A stretch of DNA of 64,000 nucleotides from Geodermatophilaceae bacterium NBWT11 (GTDB lineage Bacteria; Actinomycetota; Actinomycetes; Mycobacteriales; Geodermatophilaceae), in the NCBI GenBank assembly GCA_014218215.1, contig CP043652.1:1364001-1428000 (forward strand), read 5' to 3'. The notes beneath the pieces were generated by a model. It was given only the letters and a program-made list of their open reading frames with translations, searched no databases and was not told the origin of the DNA. The first letter of the stretch is position 1. The number at the start of each line of letters is the position of its first letter. Of this stretch, positions 33,584 through 41,234 are shown one piece after another. Made by a program: the position numbers and the translations under genes.

Positions 33584-34366
33584 ATGGCGGGCGGGGGCAC
33601 GGCGGGGCGGTCGGTGACCTCCCGCGCACTGGCGGTGCTGGACGCCTTCGACGTCGACCACCCGCGACTCACGCTGAGCGAGGTCGCAGCCCGCAGCGGG
33701 ACGCCGATGACCACCGCGCACCGGCTCCTGGGCGAGCTCGCGGCCTGGGGGGCGCTGTCCCGTCGTCCGGACGGCCGGTACGAGATCGGCCGCAAGCTGT
33801 GGGACCTGGGCCTGCTGGCCCCGGTCCAGGCCGAGCTGCGCCAGGTCGCCAGCCCCTTCCTGCTCGACGTGCACACCGCCACCCGGGACACCGTGCACCT
33901 GGCCGTCCGCGACGGGACGACCGCGCTCTACGTGGACCGGGTGTCGGGCCGGGAGTCGGTGCCGGTGGTCAGCCAGGTCGGCAGCCGGCTACCCCTGCAC
34001 GCGGTCGGGGTGGGCAAGGTGCTGCTCGCCGCAGCACCCGATGACGTCGTGGAGCAGGTGCTGCGGTCGCTCACCCGGGAGACCCGGCACACCCTGGTCG
34101 ACCCCGGCCGGCTGGCCCGGGAGCTCGCCGAGGTCCGCCGCAGCGGGTCGGCCCGCACCTCGGAGGAGATGAGCCTGGGGGCCGCGTCGGTCGCCGTCCC
34201 GGTCAGCGTGGTGCTGCCCGGGGGACGGCCGGTGGTCGCCGCGGCGCTGGGCATCGTCGTCCCCACGCACCGGGCCGAGCGGGACCTGCCGCGGCTGGTG
34301 CCGGTCCTGGAGGTCGCCGCCCGCGGCATCGGCCGCGAGCTGGCCCGCACGGCCGAGTTCTCCTGA
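33584..34366 (+). CDS. IclR-family regulator of the pca genes (PcaR/PcaU-like)
   Basis: A 260-aa protein starting at the ATG at 33584 with GGAAGGGA upstream. An N-terminal winged helix (SRALAVLDAFDVDHPRLTLS, then GTPMTTAHRLLGELAAWGAL) precedes an IclR effector domain with DVHTATRDTVHLAVRDGTTA, GSRLPLHAVGVGKVLLA and PVVAAALGIVVPTHRAERDL. It is divergent from pcaH and upstream of pobA, so it most likely controls protocatechuate or 4-hydroxybenzoate breakdown; the inducer is not evident from sequence. Confidence 0.9.
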   Translation: MAGGGTAGRSVTSRALAVLDAFDVDHPRLTLSEVAARSGTPMTTAHRLLGELAAWGALSRRPDGRYEIGRKLWDLGLLAPVQAELRQVASPFLLDVHTATRDTVHLAVRDGTTALYVDRVSGRESVPVVSQVGSRLPLHAVGVGKVLLAAAPDDVVEQVLRSLTRETRHTLVDPGRLARELAEVRRSGSARTSEEMSLGAASVAVPVSVVLPGGRPVVAAALGIVVPTHRAERDLPRLVPVLEVAARGIGRELARTAEFS

Positions 34367-34403
34367 CCCTCCCCCCTCCCTCCCTCCCCTCCCCTCCTCT
34401 CGT

Positions 34404-34471
34404 TGATCATGGGGTTGTCGCCAGAAGACCCGCCCGCACGAGCGTGTCCCCTGGCAACGACCCCGTGATCA
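34404..34471 (+). terminator. 21-bp imperfect hairpin between regulator and pobA
   Basis: Left arm 34404-34424 (TGATCATGGGGTTGTC then GCCAG) pairs with 34451-34471 (CTGGCAACGACC then CCGTGATCA), with three non-Watson-Crick positions that allow wobble, around a 26-nt GC-rich loop. It lies 37 nt after the IclR-family stop codon and is probably its terminator. The ~80 nt downstream lead to pobA. Confidence 0.6.
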
Positions 34472-34553
34472 CGCGAGAAGGGGGCGGCGAGGGCTTCCGG
34501 TCAGCGGAAGGGATCCGTCGCCCCGCCGACGTCGTCCGGGTCACACTCCGGGC

Positions 34554-35726
34554 GTGCGTACTCAGGTGGGGATCATCGGGGCCGGGCCGGCCGGACTGCT
34601 GCTGTCGCGGATGCTCGCGGTGCAGGGCATCGACTCGGTCGTGCTGGAGAACCGCAGCCGCGACTACGTCGAGGCGCGGATCCGGGCCGGGATCCTCGAG
34701 CAGCACACGGTCACCACGCTGCGCGACGTCGGCATGGGCGCCCGGCTGGACCGCGAGGGCCTGGAGCACGACGGCATCTACCTCCAGTACCCGGGCGTGA
34801 AGCAGAAGCTGGACTTCCCCGAGCTGTGCGGGCGCAACGTGTGGATCTACGGGCAGTCCGAGGTGGTCAAGGACCTCATCGCCGCCCAGCTCGACGACGG
34901 CCCGCCACTGCTCTTCGAGGTCTCCGACGTCCAGCCGCTCGACGTGGACACCGACACCCCGCGCATCACGTTCACCGACGCCGACGGGGTGGCCCAGGTG
35001 CTCGAGTGCGACGCGATCGCCGGCACCGACGGATTCCACGGCGTCTCCCGGCCGATCGTCACCGCGGCCACCGACGGGCAGCTGTGGGAGCGCACCTACC
35101 CCTTCGCCTGGCTCGGCATCCTGGCCGACGTCGCCCCCAGCACCGACGACCTGATCTACGCCCGGCACCCCGACGGGTTCGCGATGCACTCGATGCGCTC
35201 GCCGTCGGTGTCGCGGCTCTACGTCCAGGTCGACCCCACCGAGAAGATCGAGGACTGGTCCGACGACCGCATCTGGGAGGCCCTCGCCACCCGGATGGCG
35301 ATGCCCGGCTGGGAGCTGCAGACCGGGCCGGTCACCGAGAAGTCGATCCTGCCGATGCGCTCGTTCGTGTCCTCCCCGATGCGGCACGGCCGGCTGTTCC
35401 TGGCCGGGGACGCCGCGCACATCGTGCCGCCGACCGGGGCCAAGGGCCTCAACCTCGCCGTCGCCGACGTGACCCTGCTGGCCCACGCGCTGGTGCGGCT
35501 GCTGGCCGAGAAGGAGACCGATCTGGTCGACGCCTACTCCGACAAGGCGCTGGCCCGGGTCTGGCGCTGCACGCACTTCTCCTGGTGGATGACCTCGATG
35601 CTGCACACCTCGGGCGACCCCTTCGACGAGGAGCTGCAGCTCTCCCAGCTGCGCCGGGTGTGCGAGTCCGAGGCAGCCCAGCGCGAGCTCGCCGAGATGT
35701 ACACCGGCCTGCCGGTCGCGCTCTGA
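34554..35726 (+). CDS. pobA: 4-hydroxybenzoate 3-monooxygenase
   Basis: A 390-aa protein with a GTG start. It is a class A flavoprotein hydroxylase: VGIIGAGPAGLLLSRML (FAD ADP-binding, about 5-21), RIRAGILEQHTV (about 43), IAGTDGFHGVSRP (the DG motif, about 155) and GRLFLAGDAAHIVPPTGAKG (about 280, FAD ribityl binding). QSEVVKDLIAAQ supports the PobA assignment. It converts 4-hydroxybenzoate to protocatechuate with NAD(P)H and O2, feeding pcaHG. Its position beside the pca cluster agrees. Confidence 0.95.
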   Translation: MRTQVGIIGAGPAGLLLSRMLAVQGIDSVVLENRSRDYVEARIRAGILEQHTVTTLRDVGMGARLDREGLEHDGIYLQYPGVKQKLDFPELCGRNVWIYGQSEVVKDLIAAQLDDGPPLLFEVSDVQPLDVDTDTPRITFTDADGVAQVLECDAIAGTDGFHGVSRPIVTAATDGQLWERTYPFAWLGILADVAPSTDDLIYARHPDGFAMHSMRSPSVSRLYVQVDPTEKIEDWSDDRIWEALATRMAMPGWELQTGPVTEKSILPMRSFVSSPMRHGRLFLAGDAAHIVPPTGAKGLNLAVADVTLLAHALVRLLAEKETDLVDAYSDKALARVWRCTHFSWWMTSMLHTSGDPFDEELQLSQLRRVCESEAAQRELAEMYTGLPVAL

Positions 35727-35732
35727 GGAGCC

Positions 35733-36626
35733 TCAGCCACCCGACAGCGCGGTGAGCGCCCGCACGGCGTCGCCGCCGGCGACCAGGGGGACGACGAACC
35801 GCGCCGCCCCCACCCCCAGCCCGACCTCCACCACGTCGGCGTAGCGCCGGTGCGGGGTGACCGCGTGCAGCTCGACCGCGGCTGCCGGCAGCACCAGGCG
35901 GGACAGCGAGCGGTCCGGGGCCCGCCCGCGCACCACGGGGTCAGCGCGGGACAGCACCTCCAGGGTGCTGTCGTCGAGGTGGACGAGGGTCGCGGGCAGG
36001 GTCGCCGGGGACAGCCGGTGCCCCACCCGGGCGAGCACGCCGGTCGGGCGCAGCCGGGTGCGGTGCTGCACGGCGATCAGGCGGCCGCCCGGACGGCCGC
36101 CACGGACCTCGCCCAGGAAGGCGACGAGGGCCACGTCGTCGCGCCCCAGGTCACCCCTGCCCAGTGCGACGCCCGGACCGGCCGGGGCCCGACGGGACGG
36201 GAGGGTCGCGGTCAGGTGGTCGACGAGCTCACCGACCGTGGCCGCCGCCGACCCGTTGTAGCCGATCCGCACCGACCCGCCGTCCAGGTCGTACACCGCC
36301 AGCCGACCGTCGAGCAGGTCCACGGTGTCCCGGACCCCGGCCACCGCCCCGGCGGGGACCCGGCGCACGGTGAACCCGGGCCCCGGGTCGCCCGTGCGGC
36401 TCACGACCGTCAGCGCCCCGCCCTCGAGCGCCAGCAGGTGGTCGTACAGGTCCATCCCGGGGACGGCGTCCCGACGCGCGACGTTCCGCGGCACCTTGAA
36501 CGCCACGGTCGACCGCGCCACGTCCACCCCGGCCGGGCGGAACAGCGGCGGCACGTCCTCCGTCGTCCGCACCGGGAGGATCCAGGGGCCGAAGGCGTCG
36601 TACTCCTGGAGCTGGGTGGCGGACAC
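35733..36626 (-). CDS. Conserved hypothetical protein, 297 aa
   Basis: A 297-aa protein starting at the GTG at 36626; the frame continues further upstream, but that part overlaps the divergent lipoprotein gene. No signal peptide or membrane helix is seen. It begins YDAFGPWILPVRTTEDVPPL, has a middle VYDLDGGSVRIGYNGSA stretch, and shows short beta-like segments throughout (STVAFKVPRN, LIAVQHRTRLRP). I recognise no family. It converges on pobA with six bases between stops and shares a 60-nt divergent spacer with the SSI-like gene. Confidence 0.65.
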   Translation of the reverse strand: MSATQLQEYDAFGPWILPVRTTEDVPPLFRPAGVDVARSTVAFKVPRNVARRDAVPGMDLYDHLLALEGGALTVVSRTGDPGPGFTVRRVPAGAVAGVRDTVDLLDGRLAVYDLDGGSVRIGYNGSAAATVGELVDHLTATLPSRRAPAGPGVALGRGDLGRDDVALVAFLGEVRGGRPGGRLIAVQHRTRLRPTGVLARVGHRLSPATLPATLVHLDDSTLEVLSRADPVVRGRAPDRSLSRLVLPAAAVELHAVTPHRRYADVVEVGLGVGAARFVVPLVAGGDAVRALTALSGG

Positions 36627-36686
36627 CCGAGGAGTCTCCCCCGACCACGCGTGCGCACCGGCTCCGTCGGGGGCACCCTGACACCC

Positions 36687-37133
36687 GTGCTCCCGACGCC
36701 CACCGAACGCCGCGCCCCCGGGGACCTCCTGCGGCGCACCCTGCTCGCCGGCGGTGCGCTCCTCCTGCTCGCCGGCTGCGGGAGCGGGGACGACGACACG
36801 GCCGACCGCCCGGCCCCGGCGACCGAGCTGACCGTCCAGCTGGACGCCGAGGGCAGCGGGGACGTCGTCACCGCCACGCTGACCTGCGACCCGGCCGGTG
36901 GTGACGTGGCCGACCCGCGCGCGGCCTGCGACCAGCTCGCCGCGGTGGGGGTGGCCGGGTTCGCACCGGTCGGCAGCGACGTCGTCTGCACCCAGCAGTT
37001 CGGCGGGCCGCAGACCGCGACGGTCACCGGCACCCTGGACGGCGAGGACGTCGACGCCACGTTCTCCCGCACCGACGGCTGCGAGATCAGCCGCTGGGAC
37101 GCACTGAGCGCCGTCCTGCAACCGGCGGGTTGA
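36687..37133 (+). CDS. Subtilisin-inhibitor-like (SSI) domain lipoprotein
   Basis: A 148-aa protein starting at the GTG at 36687; a GTG at 36651 is an in-frame alternative. An arginine-rich n-region and hydrophobic stretch end in the lipobox LLAGC (Cys near 32). The mature domain has TATLTCDPAGGDVADPRAAC, DVVCTQQFGG, ATVTGTLDGEDVDATFSRTD and GCEISRWDAL, which follows the cysteine and RTDGCE-RW pattern of SSI-family protease inhibitors. The reactive-site loop residues between the second Cys pair are VVCTQQ. Anchored inhibitors may protect the envelope from the cell's own serine proteases; no partner is adjacent. Confidence 0.78.
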   Translation: MLPTPTERRAPGDLLRRTLLAGGALLLLAGCGSGDDDTADRPAPATELTVQLDAEGSGDVVTATLTCDPAGGDVADPRAACDQLAAVGVAGFAPVGSDVVCTQQFGGPQTATVTGTLDGEDVDATFSRTDGCEISRWDALSAVLQPAG

Positions 37134-37245
37134 CCACCGGGACAGCTGGGGCGGGTGGGACCAGGTCTGTCACAGTCCCCGCAGTCGCCGGCCGATGTTC
37201 GGTGACATCTGCTCACGCGACGGAACGGTCCGCGTACGTACCGTC

Positions 37246-37464
37246 ATGCCCATGATGGAGACGCTCGTGATCGTCGGTGGTGTGCTGGTGGGCCTGCTGG
37301 TGCTGCTGGCCCTGATCGTGAGCCTCAGCGCCCGCCCGGCCGCCGGCCGCGGGACGACGACGGCCACCCGCACCCCGGGCTGGGTCGTCGACTCCGGCCA
37401 GAAGCACCCGGACGCCTGGGCCCCGCTGTCCACCACCAGCACGTCCATCCGCGCCACCCGCTGA
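37246..37464 (+). CDS. Small single-pass membrane protein
   Basis: A 72-aa protein starting at the ATG at 37246 with no strong ribosome binding site. One membrane helix (TLVIVGGVLVGLLVLLALIV, about 5-24) is followed by a hydrophilic tail ending in Ser/Thr/Arg. It is not recognised. The codon pattern supports coding, but the short length keeps confidence moderate. Confidence 0.5.
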   Translation: MPMMETLVIVGGVLVGLLVLLALIVSLSARPAAGRGTTTATRTPGWVVDSGQKHPDAWAPLSTTSTSIRATR

Positions 37465-37481
37465 CCCACCCCACGCCCCCG

Positions 37482-37575
37482 CGGCGTCGATCAGCTGGGA
37501 CGACCACTGTGCGTCCTCCTCCACCGACGCCGGTGGAGGAGGACGCACGTTCGTCGTCGGAGCTGATCGACGCCG
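37482..37575. repeat. Nested palindrome (cruciform) at convergent gene ends
   Basis: Outer arms CGGCGTCGATCAGCT (37482-37496) and AGCTGATCGACGCCG (37561-37575) are perfect 15-bp complements. They enclose a second perfect 17-bp hairpin, GTGCGTCCTCCTCCACC (37509-37525) with GGTGGAGGAGGACGCAC (37532-37548) and a 6-nt loop. It lies between convergent genes and probably terminates both. Confidence 0.8.
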
Positions 37576-37578
37576 GGG

Positions 37579-38685
37579 TCAGGCGGGGAGGGCGCGGCGG
37601 CGGGCGGTCTCGGCCTCCAGGCGGGCCAGGGTGTCGCGGCGGGCGGCCAGCCGGGACTCGATCGCCGTCCGGGAGAAGACCTCCCCCGGCGTCGTCAGCG
37701 GCACCGGGCGCCCGGTGCGCCGCCAGGGGGCGACGGCGTCCTTGCCGGGCCGCACCAGCTGGAGCAGCTGCTCGGTCGCCTGCACCGATCCCAGCGCCGC
37801 CAGCCAGGTCTGGTGCAGCTGGTCGTCGGCCAGTGCGGTGGGTTCGACGTCGGCGGGCTGTTCGAACCGGTCACCCAGGTGGAGCAGGTCGCCACCGCCG
37901 AGACCGGGGCGTGAACCGTCCCGACCCCAGGCCCAGGGCTCGGTGGGCGCGTCCTCGGTGCGCTCGCCGAACACGTGCACGGCCGGTCGCCCGCAGTGCG
38001 GGCAGTCGCCCCGCCAGACCCAGCCGCGGGACTCCTCGTCGGCGACGGCGATCGCGGCCCCGACCGGCAGCGGCTGCCCGCAGGAGTGCGGGCGGGCCTC
38101 CAGCAGGAACGCCAGCTCCCGCTCACCGCGCACCTGGGGGCCGCTGCGCAGCAGCACCCGGTCGGGCCACTCCCGGGCCGACCGCGTCTGCAGCGGCAGC
38201 GCGGGCAGCCACACCACCGCCAGGACGACGAAGGGCACGAGCATCGAGGGCTCCTGCTCGTTGCCCTCGCTGACCACGTACGCGAGCAGGAACACGGCGA
38301 TGACCACGCAGACGCCGGTGGTCAGCCGGGCCACGAAGAGCCCCTCGCGGTAGCTGCCGAAGTGCAGCGCGCGCTTGACCCCCCGCCAGGCCAGCGCGGA
38401 CAGCAGGAACAGGGTGCCGCTGAACAGCACCGTCTTCACCAGGGACAGGAACACCCCGTCGTCCCCGGTCCAGGTGTCGACCAGGACGAGGAGCGCCAGG
38501 ACCAGCAGGACCAGCGGCACCAGCGCCATCAGGGCGACGGCGAGCAGCACCGCCGCCGGTGGACGTCGACGACGCAGGCCGGCCAGCACCTCGCGGGTGG
38601 GCGGGCCCTCCCCCACCGGCGGGCGGGCGGCCTGCAGGACCTTGCGGGTCTCCATCAGCGGCGGGGGCTTGCCGGGCTGGGTCAC
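37579..38685 (-). CDS. Four-helix membrane protein with cytoplasmic Cys-rich region
   Basis: A 368-aa protein with an ATG/GTG-class start at 38685. After ~40 polar residues come membrane helices at about 44-70, 80-100, 118-140 and 146-165. The C-terminal half is soluble and contains HSCGQPLPVG and GDCPHCGRPAVHVFGE, four cysteines that could form a zinc-ribbon-like site. The end is helical and arginine-rich (TAIESRLAARRDTLARLEAE). No family recognised. It is divergent from the four-paralogue array by ~60 nt. Confidence 0.7.
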   Translation of the reverse strand: MTQPGKPPPLMETRKVLQAARPPVGEGPPTREVLAGLRRRRPPAAVLLAVALMALVPLVLLVLALLVLVDTWTGDDGVFLSLVKTVLFSGTLFLLSALAWRGVKRALHFGSYREGLFVARLTTGVCVVIAVFLLAYVVSEGNEQEPSMLVPFVVLAVVWLPALPLQTRSAREWPDRVLLRSGPQVRGERELAFLLEARPHSCGQPLPVGAAIAVADEESRGWVWRGDCPHCGRPAVHVFGERTEDAPTEPWAWGRDGSRPGLGGGDLLHLGDRFEQPADVEPTALADDQLHQTWLAALGSVQATEQLLQLVRPGKDAVAPWRRTGRPVPLTTPGEVFSRTAIESRLAARRDTLARLEAETARRRALPA

Positions 38686-38747
38686 GGCACGACCCTGACA
38701 CGGCGGCGTGCCGGCCGGGTGCCGTCGGGACGGATAGGGTCGCCGCG

Positions 38748-39371
38748 ATGTCCTCCGCCCCGCCGCCGGACGCGTCCTGGCTGCTCCCCCTCGGCCGTTC
38801 CCTGGGGCCCCGGGAGGACGGCGTCACCCACGACGTGCTGGCCGGTCGGGTGGTGCACGCCCTCGACCCGGTCGGCTGGCTGGTCTGGTCGTTGAGCCAC
38901 GGGCTCCCCGGTGCCGCGGCCCCCTGGACCGTGGCCGACCTCGAGCTGCAGACCACGGCCGCCGGGCTGCCCGACACCCCCGCCGTCCTCGCCGACCTGC
39001 TCGACCGGGGCCTGGTCACCGCGGTCGAGCCCGACGACGCCGAGCTGCTCACCCGGGTGCGGGCGACCGTCCAGCTCCCCGCCCTGGGCAACAGCGCCGC
39101 AGAGCCCGAGGTGTGGACGCTGGGCACCCCTGAGGTGCCGCTGGTGCACCTGGACCGGGTCACCTTCGACGCGGTGACCAGCGCACACCGGTTCCCCCAC
39201 CTGGCCGCCGCCGTGGCCTGGGCCGCGGGCGCTGCCGGCCGGGCCGGGCTCCCGGCCGCGGCCGGCAGTGACGCCGCCGTGCTCACCGCCCGTGTCCGGG
39301 AGGCCCTCCCGCTGCTGCTGGCCGTCGGCGCGGTCCACCTGGAGCTCGTGACCGTCGGGGCGTCGGCGTGA
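38748..39371 (+). CDS. Tandem paralogue 1, possible PqqD-like winged helix
   Basis: A 207-aa protein with an ATG start. It begins SWLLPLGRSLG. A segment HALDPVGWLVWSLSHG, then WTVADLE and VLADLLDRGLVTAVEPDD resembles the strand, W-x-x-x-x-G helix and winged-helix pattern of PqqD-like domains; this is inference. The middle has ALGNSAAEPEVWTLGTPEVP, shared almost exactly with paralogue 3. The C-terminal half is helical (FPHLAAAVAWAAG, ALPLLLAVGAVHLELV). There is no signal peptide. It is first of four overlapping genes; its stop overlaps the next start. Confidence 0.72.
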   Translation: MSSAPPPDASWLLPLGRSLGPREDGVTHDVLAGRVVHALDPVGWLVWSLSHGLPGAAAPWTVADLELQTTAAGLPDTPAVLADLLDRGLVTAVEPDDAELLTRVRATVQLPALGNSAAEPEVWTLGTPEVPLVHLDRVTFDAVTSAHRFPHLAAAVAWAAGAAGRAGLPAAAGSDAAVLTARVREALPLLLAVGAVHLELVTVGASA

Positions 39372-40000
39372 GCCTGCCGGGCGGCGCCCGCCTGCTGCCG
39401 GTCGGCCAGCGGCTGGGTGAGCTGCACACCGGGACGGGCGGGGAGACCCGGGGCCTGCTGGTGCACACCGGCGGGGAGGCCGTGCTGGTGGAGGACGGCG
39501 ACCCGGCCGACCTCTGGGACGTGGCGCACGGGCTGACCGCCGTGGTCGGCCACGTGGCCTGGGACCGCGGACAGGTCGGCGCGGTGTTCCCCGACCTGGG
39601 CCCGGCCGACGTCGACCGGCTGGTCGAGGACCTGCTCGCCCGCCGGCTGCTCGCCGAGGTCGACCCCGACGACGCCGAGGGGTTCCTGGCCGGCCACCGC
39701 TGGTACAGCCGGCTCTCCGGCCTGGGGTACCTCGAACGGGACCACGGCTGGGTCTGCGGGATCGGCGTCCCCGGGGCGCCCCCGGTCCGCGAGGTCTCCC
39801 CGCGGGTCTACGAGTTCTGGAGCCTGGCCCCCGAGCTGGGCTCGCTGGCCGAGGCGGCGGACTTCCTGGCCGCCGCCGCGGTCGACGACCCGGGCGTGAC
39901 CGCGGCCGAGACCGACCCCGCCGCGGTGCGGGCCGCCGTCGTCGACTGGTTGCACGACCTGCTCTGCGTGGGTGCCGGCTGGCTGGAGGCCCTCCCGTGA
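39368..40000 (+). CDS. Tandem paralogue 2
   Basis: A 210-aa protein with a GTG start overlapping paralogue 1. It begins ARLLPVGQRLGELHTG, close to paralogue 4, has VEDGDPADLWDVAHGLTA in place of the W-S-L-S-H-G segment, and VDRLVEDLLARRLLAEVDPD. The GNSAAEP motif is absent, replaced by a different middle (RDHGWVCGIGVPGAPPVREV). The C-terminal helix is VDWLHDLLCVGAGWLEALP. Function unknown; probably in the same complex as its neighbours. Confidence 0.7.
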   Translation: MSLPGGARLLPVGQRLGELHTGTGGETRGLLVHTGGEAVLVEDGDPADLWDVAHGLTAVVGHVAWDRGQVGAVFPDLGPADVDRLVEDLLARRLLAEVDPDDAEGFLAGHRWYSRLSGLGYLERDHGWVCGIGVPGAPPVREVSPRVYEFWSLAPELGSLAEAADFLAAAAVDDPGVTAAETDPAAVRAAVVDWLHDLLCVGAGWLEALP

Positions 40001-40602
40001 GCGTGCCCGGGCCCGGACTGCTCGCGCTGGGCTGGTGCTACGAGCTGTGGCCCGACGGCGCCTCGGTCGCCGTCGGCCGCCGTCCGATCGACCCCTGGGA
40101 CGCCGTGACGCACCGCGTCTGGGCGGCCACCCGGGGCGCCCCGGACCACCCGGCCGGTCAGCCGTGGACGCCCGCCGACGTGGCCCGGGTGGCCGGCACG
40201 ACCGGGCCCGACACGACCGCCGTCCTCGGCGACCTGGTCGCGCAGGGCGCCGTCGTGGGCATCGACCCGGCCGAGCCGCGCCCGGTCGCCCGGACGCTGA
40301 CCCTGCTGCCGCTGGCCGAGGGCTGGGGCAACAGCGCCGCCGAGCCCACCGTCTACCGCTACGGGCTCGAAGACGTCGAGCTGGCCCGGCTCCCCCGGGT
40401 GCTGCACGACGCGCTGTCGCTGGTGCACCGCTGGCCCGACCTGGCCGCCGCCTGCGACGGGCTGGCGGCCATGGCCCGGGACGCCGACGTGCCGATGGAC
40501 GAGGCCCGGGACGGCGACGCCCTGCTGCGGCTGGTCGTCGGCTGGCTGCCGGTCTGGTGCTCGATCGGACTGGTCTGCGTACAGCCGGCCGGGGAGGTCT
40601 GA
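39997..40602 (+). CDS. Tandem paralogue 3
   Basis: A 201-aa protein with a GTG start overlapping paralogue 2. It has LLALGWCYELWPDGASVAVG, the helix motif VTHRVWAATRG, and WTPADVARVAG then AVLGDLVAQGAVVGIDPAE. The shared motif appears as GWGNSAAEPTVYRYGLEDVE. The C-terminal part (WPDLAAACDGLAAMARDADV, VGWLPVWCSIGLVCVQP) parallels paralogue 1, so 1 and 3 form one subtype and 2 and 4 the other. Confidence 0.7.
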   Translation: MSVPGPGLLALGWCYELWPDGASVAVGRRPIDPWDAVTHRVWAATRGAPDHPAGQPWTPADVARVAGTTGPDTTAVLGDLVAQGAVVGIDPAEPRPVARTLTLLPLAEGWGNSAAEPTVYRYGLEDVELARLPRVLHDALSLVHRWPDLAAACDGLAAMARDADVPMDEARDGDALLRLVVGWLPVWCSIGLVCVQPAGEV

Positions 40603-41225
40603 TGGCCGACGTCGACCAGCAGTGGCCCGGGCTGGTCCTGCCCGTCGGGCACCGGCTCGGCGAGCTGCACGACCCCTCCTCCCCCGGGCCCCGGCAGGTC
40701 GTGGTCCGGCACGGCTCGACGGCCGAGCTGCTCACCCCCGAGGACTCCCGGGTCTGGGAGCGGGCGCACGCCGGCGGGGAGCCCTCCGGGGCGCGGGCCG
40801 TGGCGGTCGCGCGCCGGCTGCTCGGACTCGGCGTCGACCCCGACGAGGCGGTGCCACGGCTGGTGGCGCGCGGGCTGCTGGTGCACGTCGATCCCCGGGA
40901 CGACGACGCCCCGAGGGTGTCGGCCACCGTGCGGGCCCGCCCGTCGGGCCAGGCCACCGGGGCCGCCCCGGACGGGACGACGGGCTACGGGCTCCCCGGA
41001 CTCCCCCCGCTGACCCGGCTGACCGGTCGGCACGTCGACGTCTGGTTGGCCGCCGTCCTGGCCACCGACCTGCGGCGCACCGCTGCCGGGGTGCAGGCGC
41101 TGTGGGCCGAGGACCTCGACGGCGCACCCGGCCCGGACCTGGAGCGGCGGGTCCTGGTCGACCTGTGGGACGTCGTCGCCCAGATGGTGTCCGCCGGCGC
41201 CGGACACCTCGACACCGCCGGCTGA
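40602..41225 (+). CDS. Tandem paralogue 4
   Basis: A 207-aa protein with an ATG start overlapping the previous stop (TGATG). It begins LVLPVGHRLGELHDP like paralogue 2, has LTPEDSRVWERAHAGGEPSG and VPRLVARGLLVHVDPRDD, and ends VLVDLWDVVAQMVSAGAGHL. No membrane or export signal is present. Its stop is nine bases from the convergent end of the toxin array, which suggests, but does not prove, a link with it. Confidence 0.7.
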   Translation: MADVDQQWPGLVLPVGHRLGELHDPSSPGPRQVVVRHGSTAELLTPEDSRVWERAHAGGEPSGARAVAVARRLLGLGVDPDEAVPRLVARGLLVHVDPRDDDAPRVSATVRARPSGQATGAAPDGTTGYGLPGLPPLTRLTGRHVDVWLAAVLATDLRRTAAGVQALWAEDLDGAPGPDLERRVLVDLWDVVAQMVSAGAGHLDTAG

Positions 41226-41234
41226 GGTCCTGCC

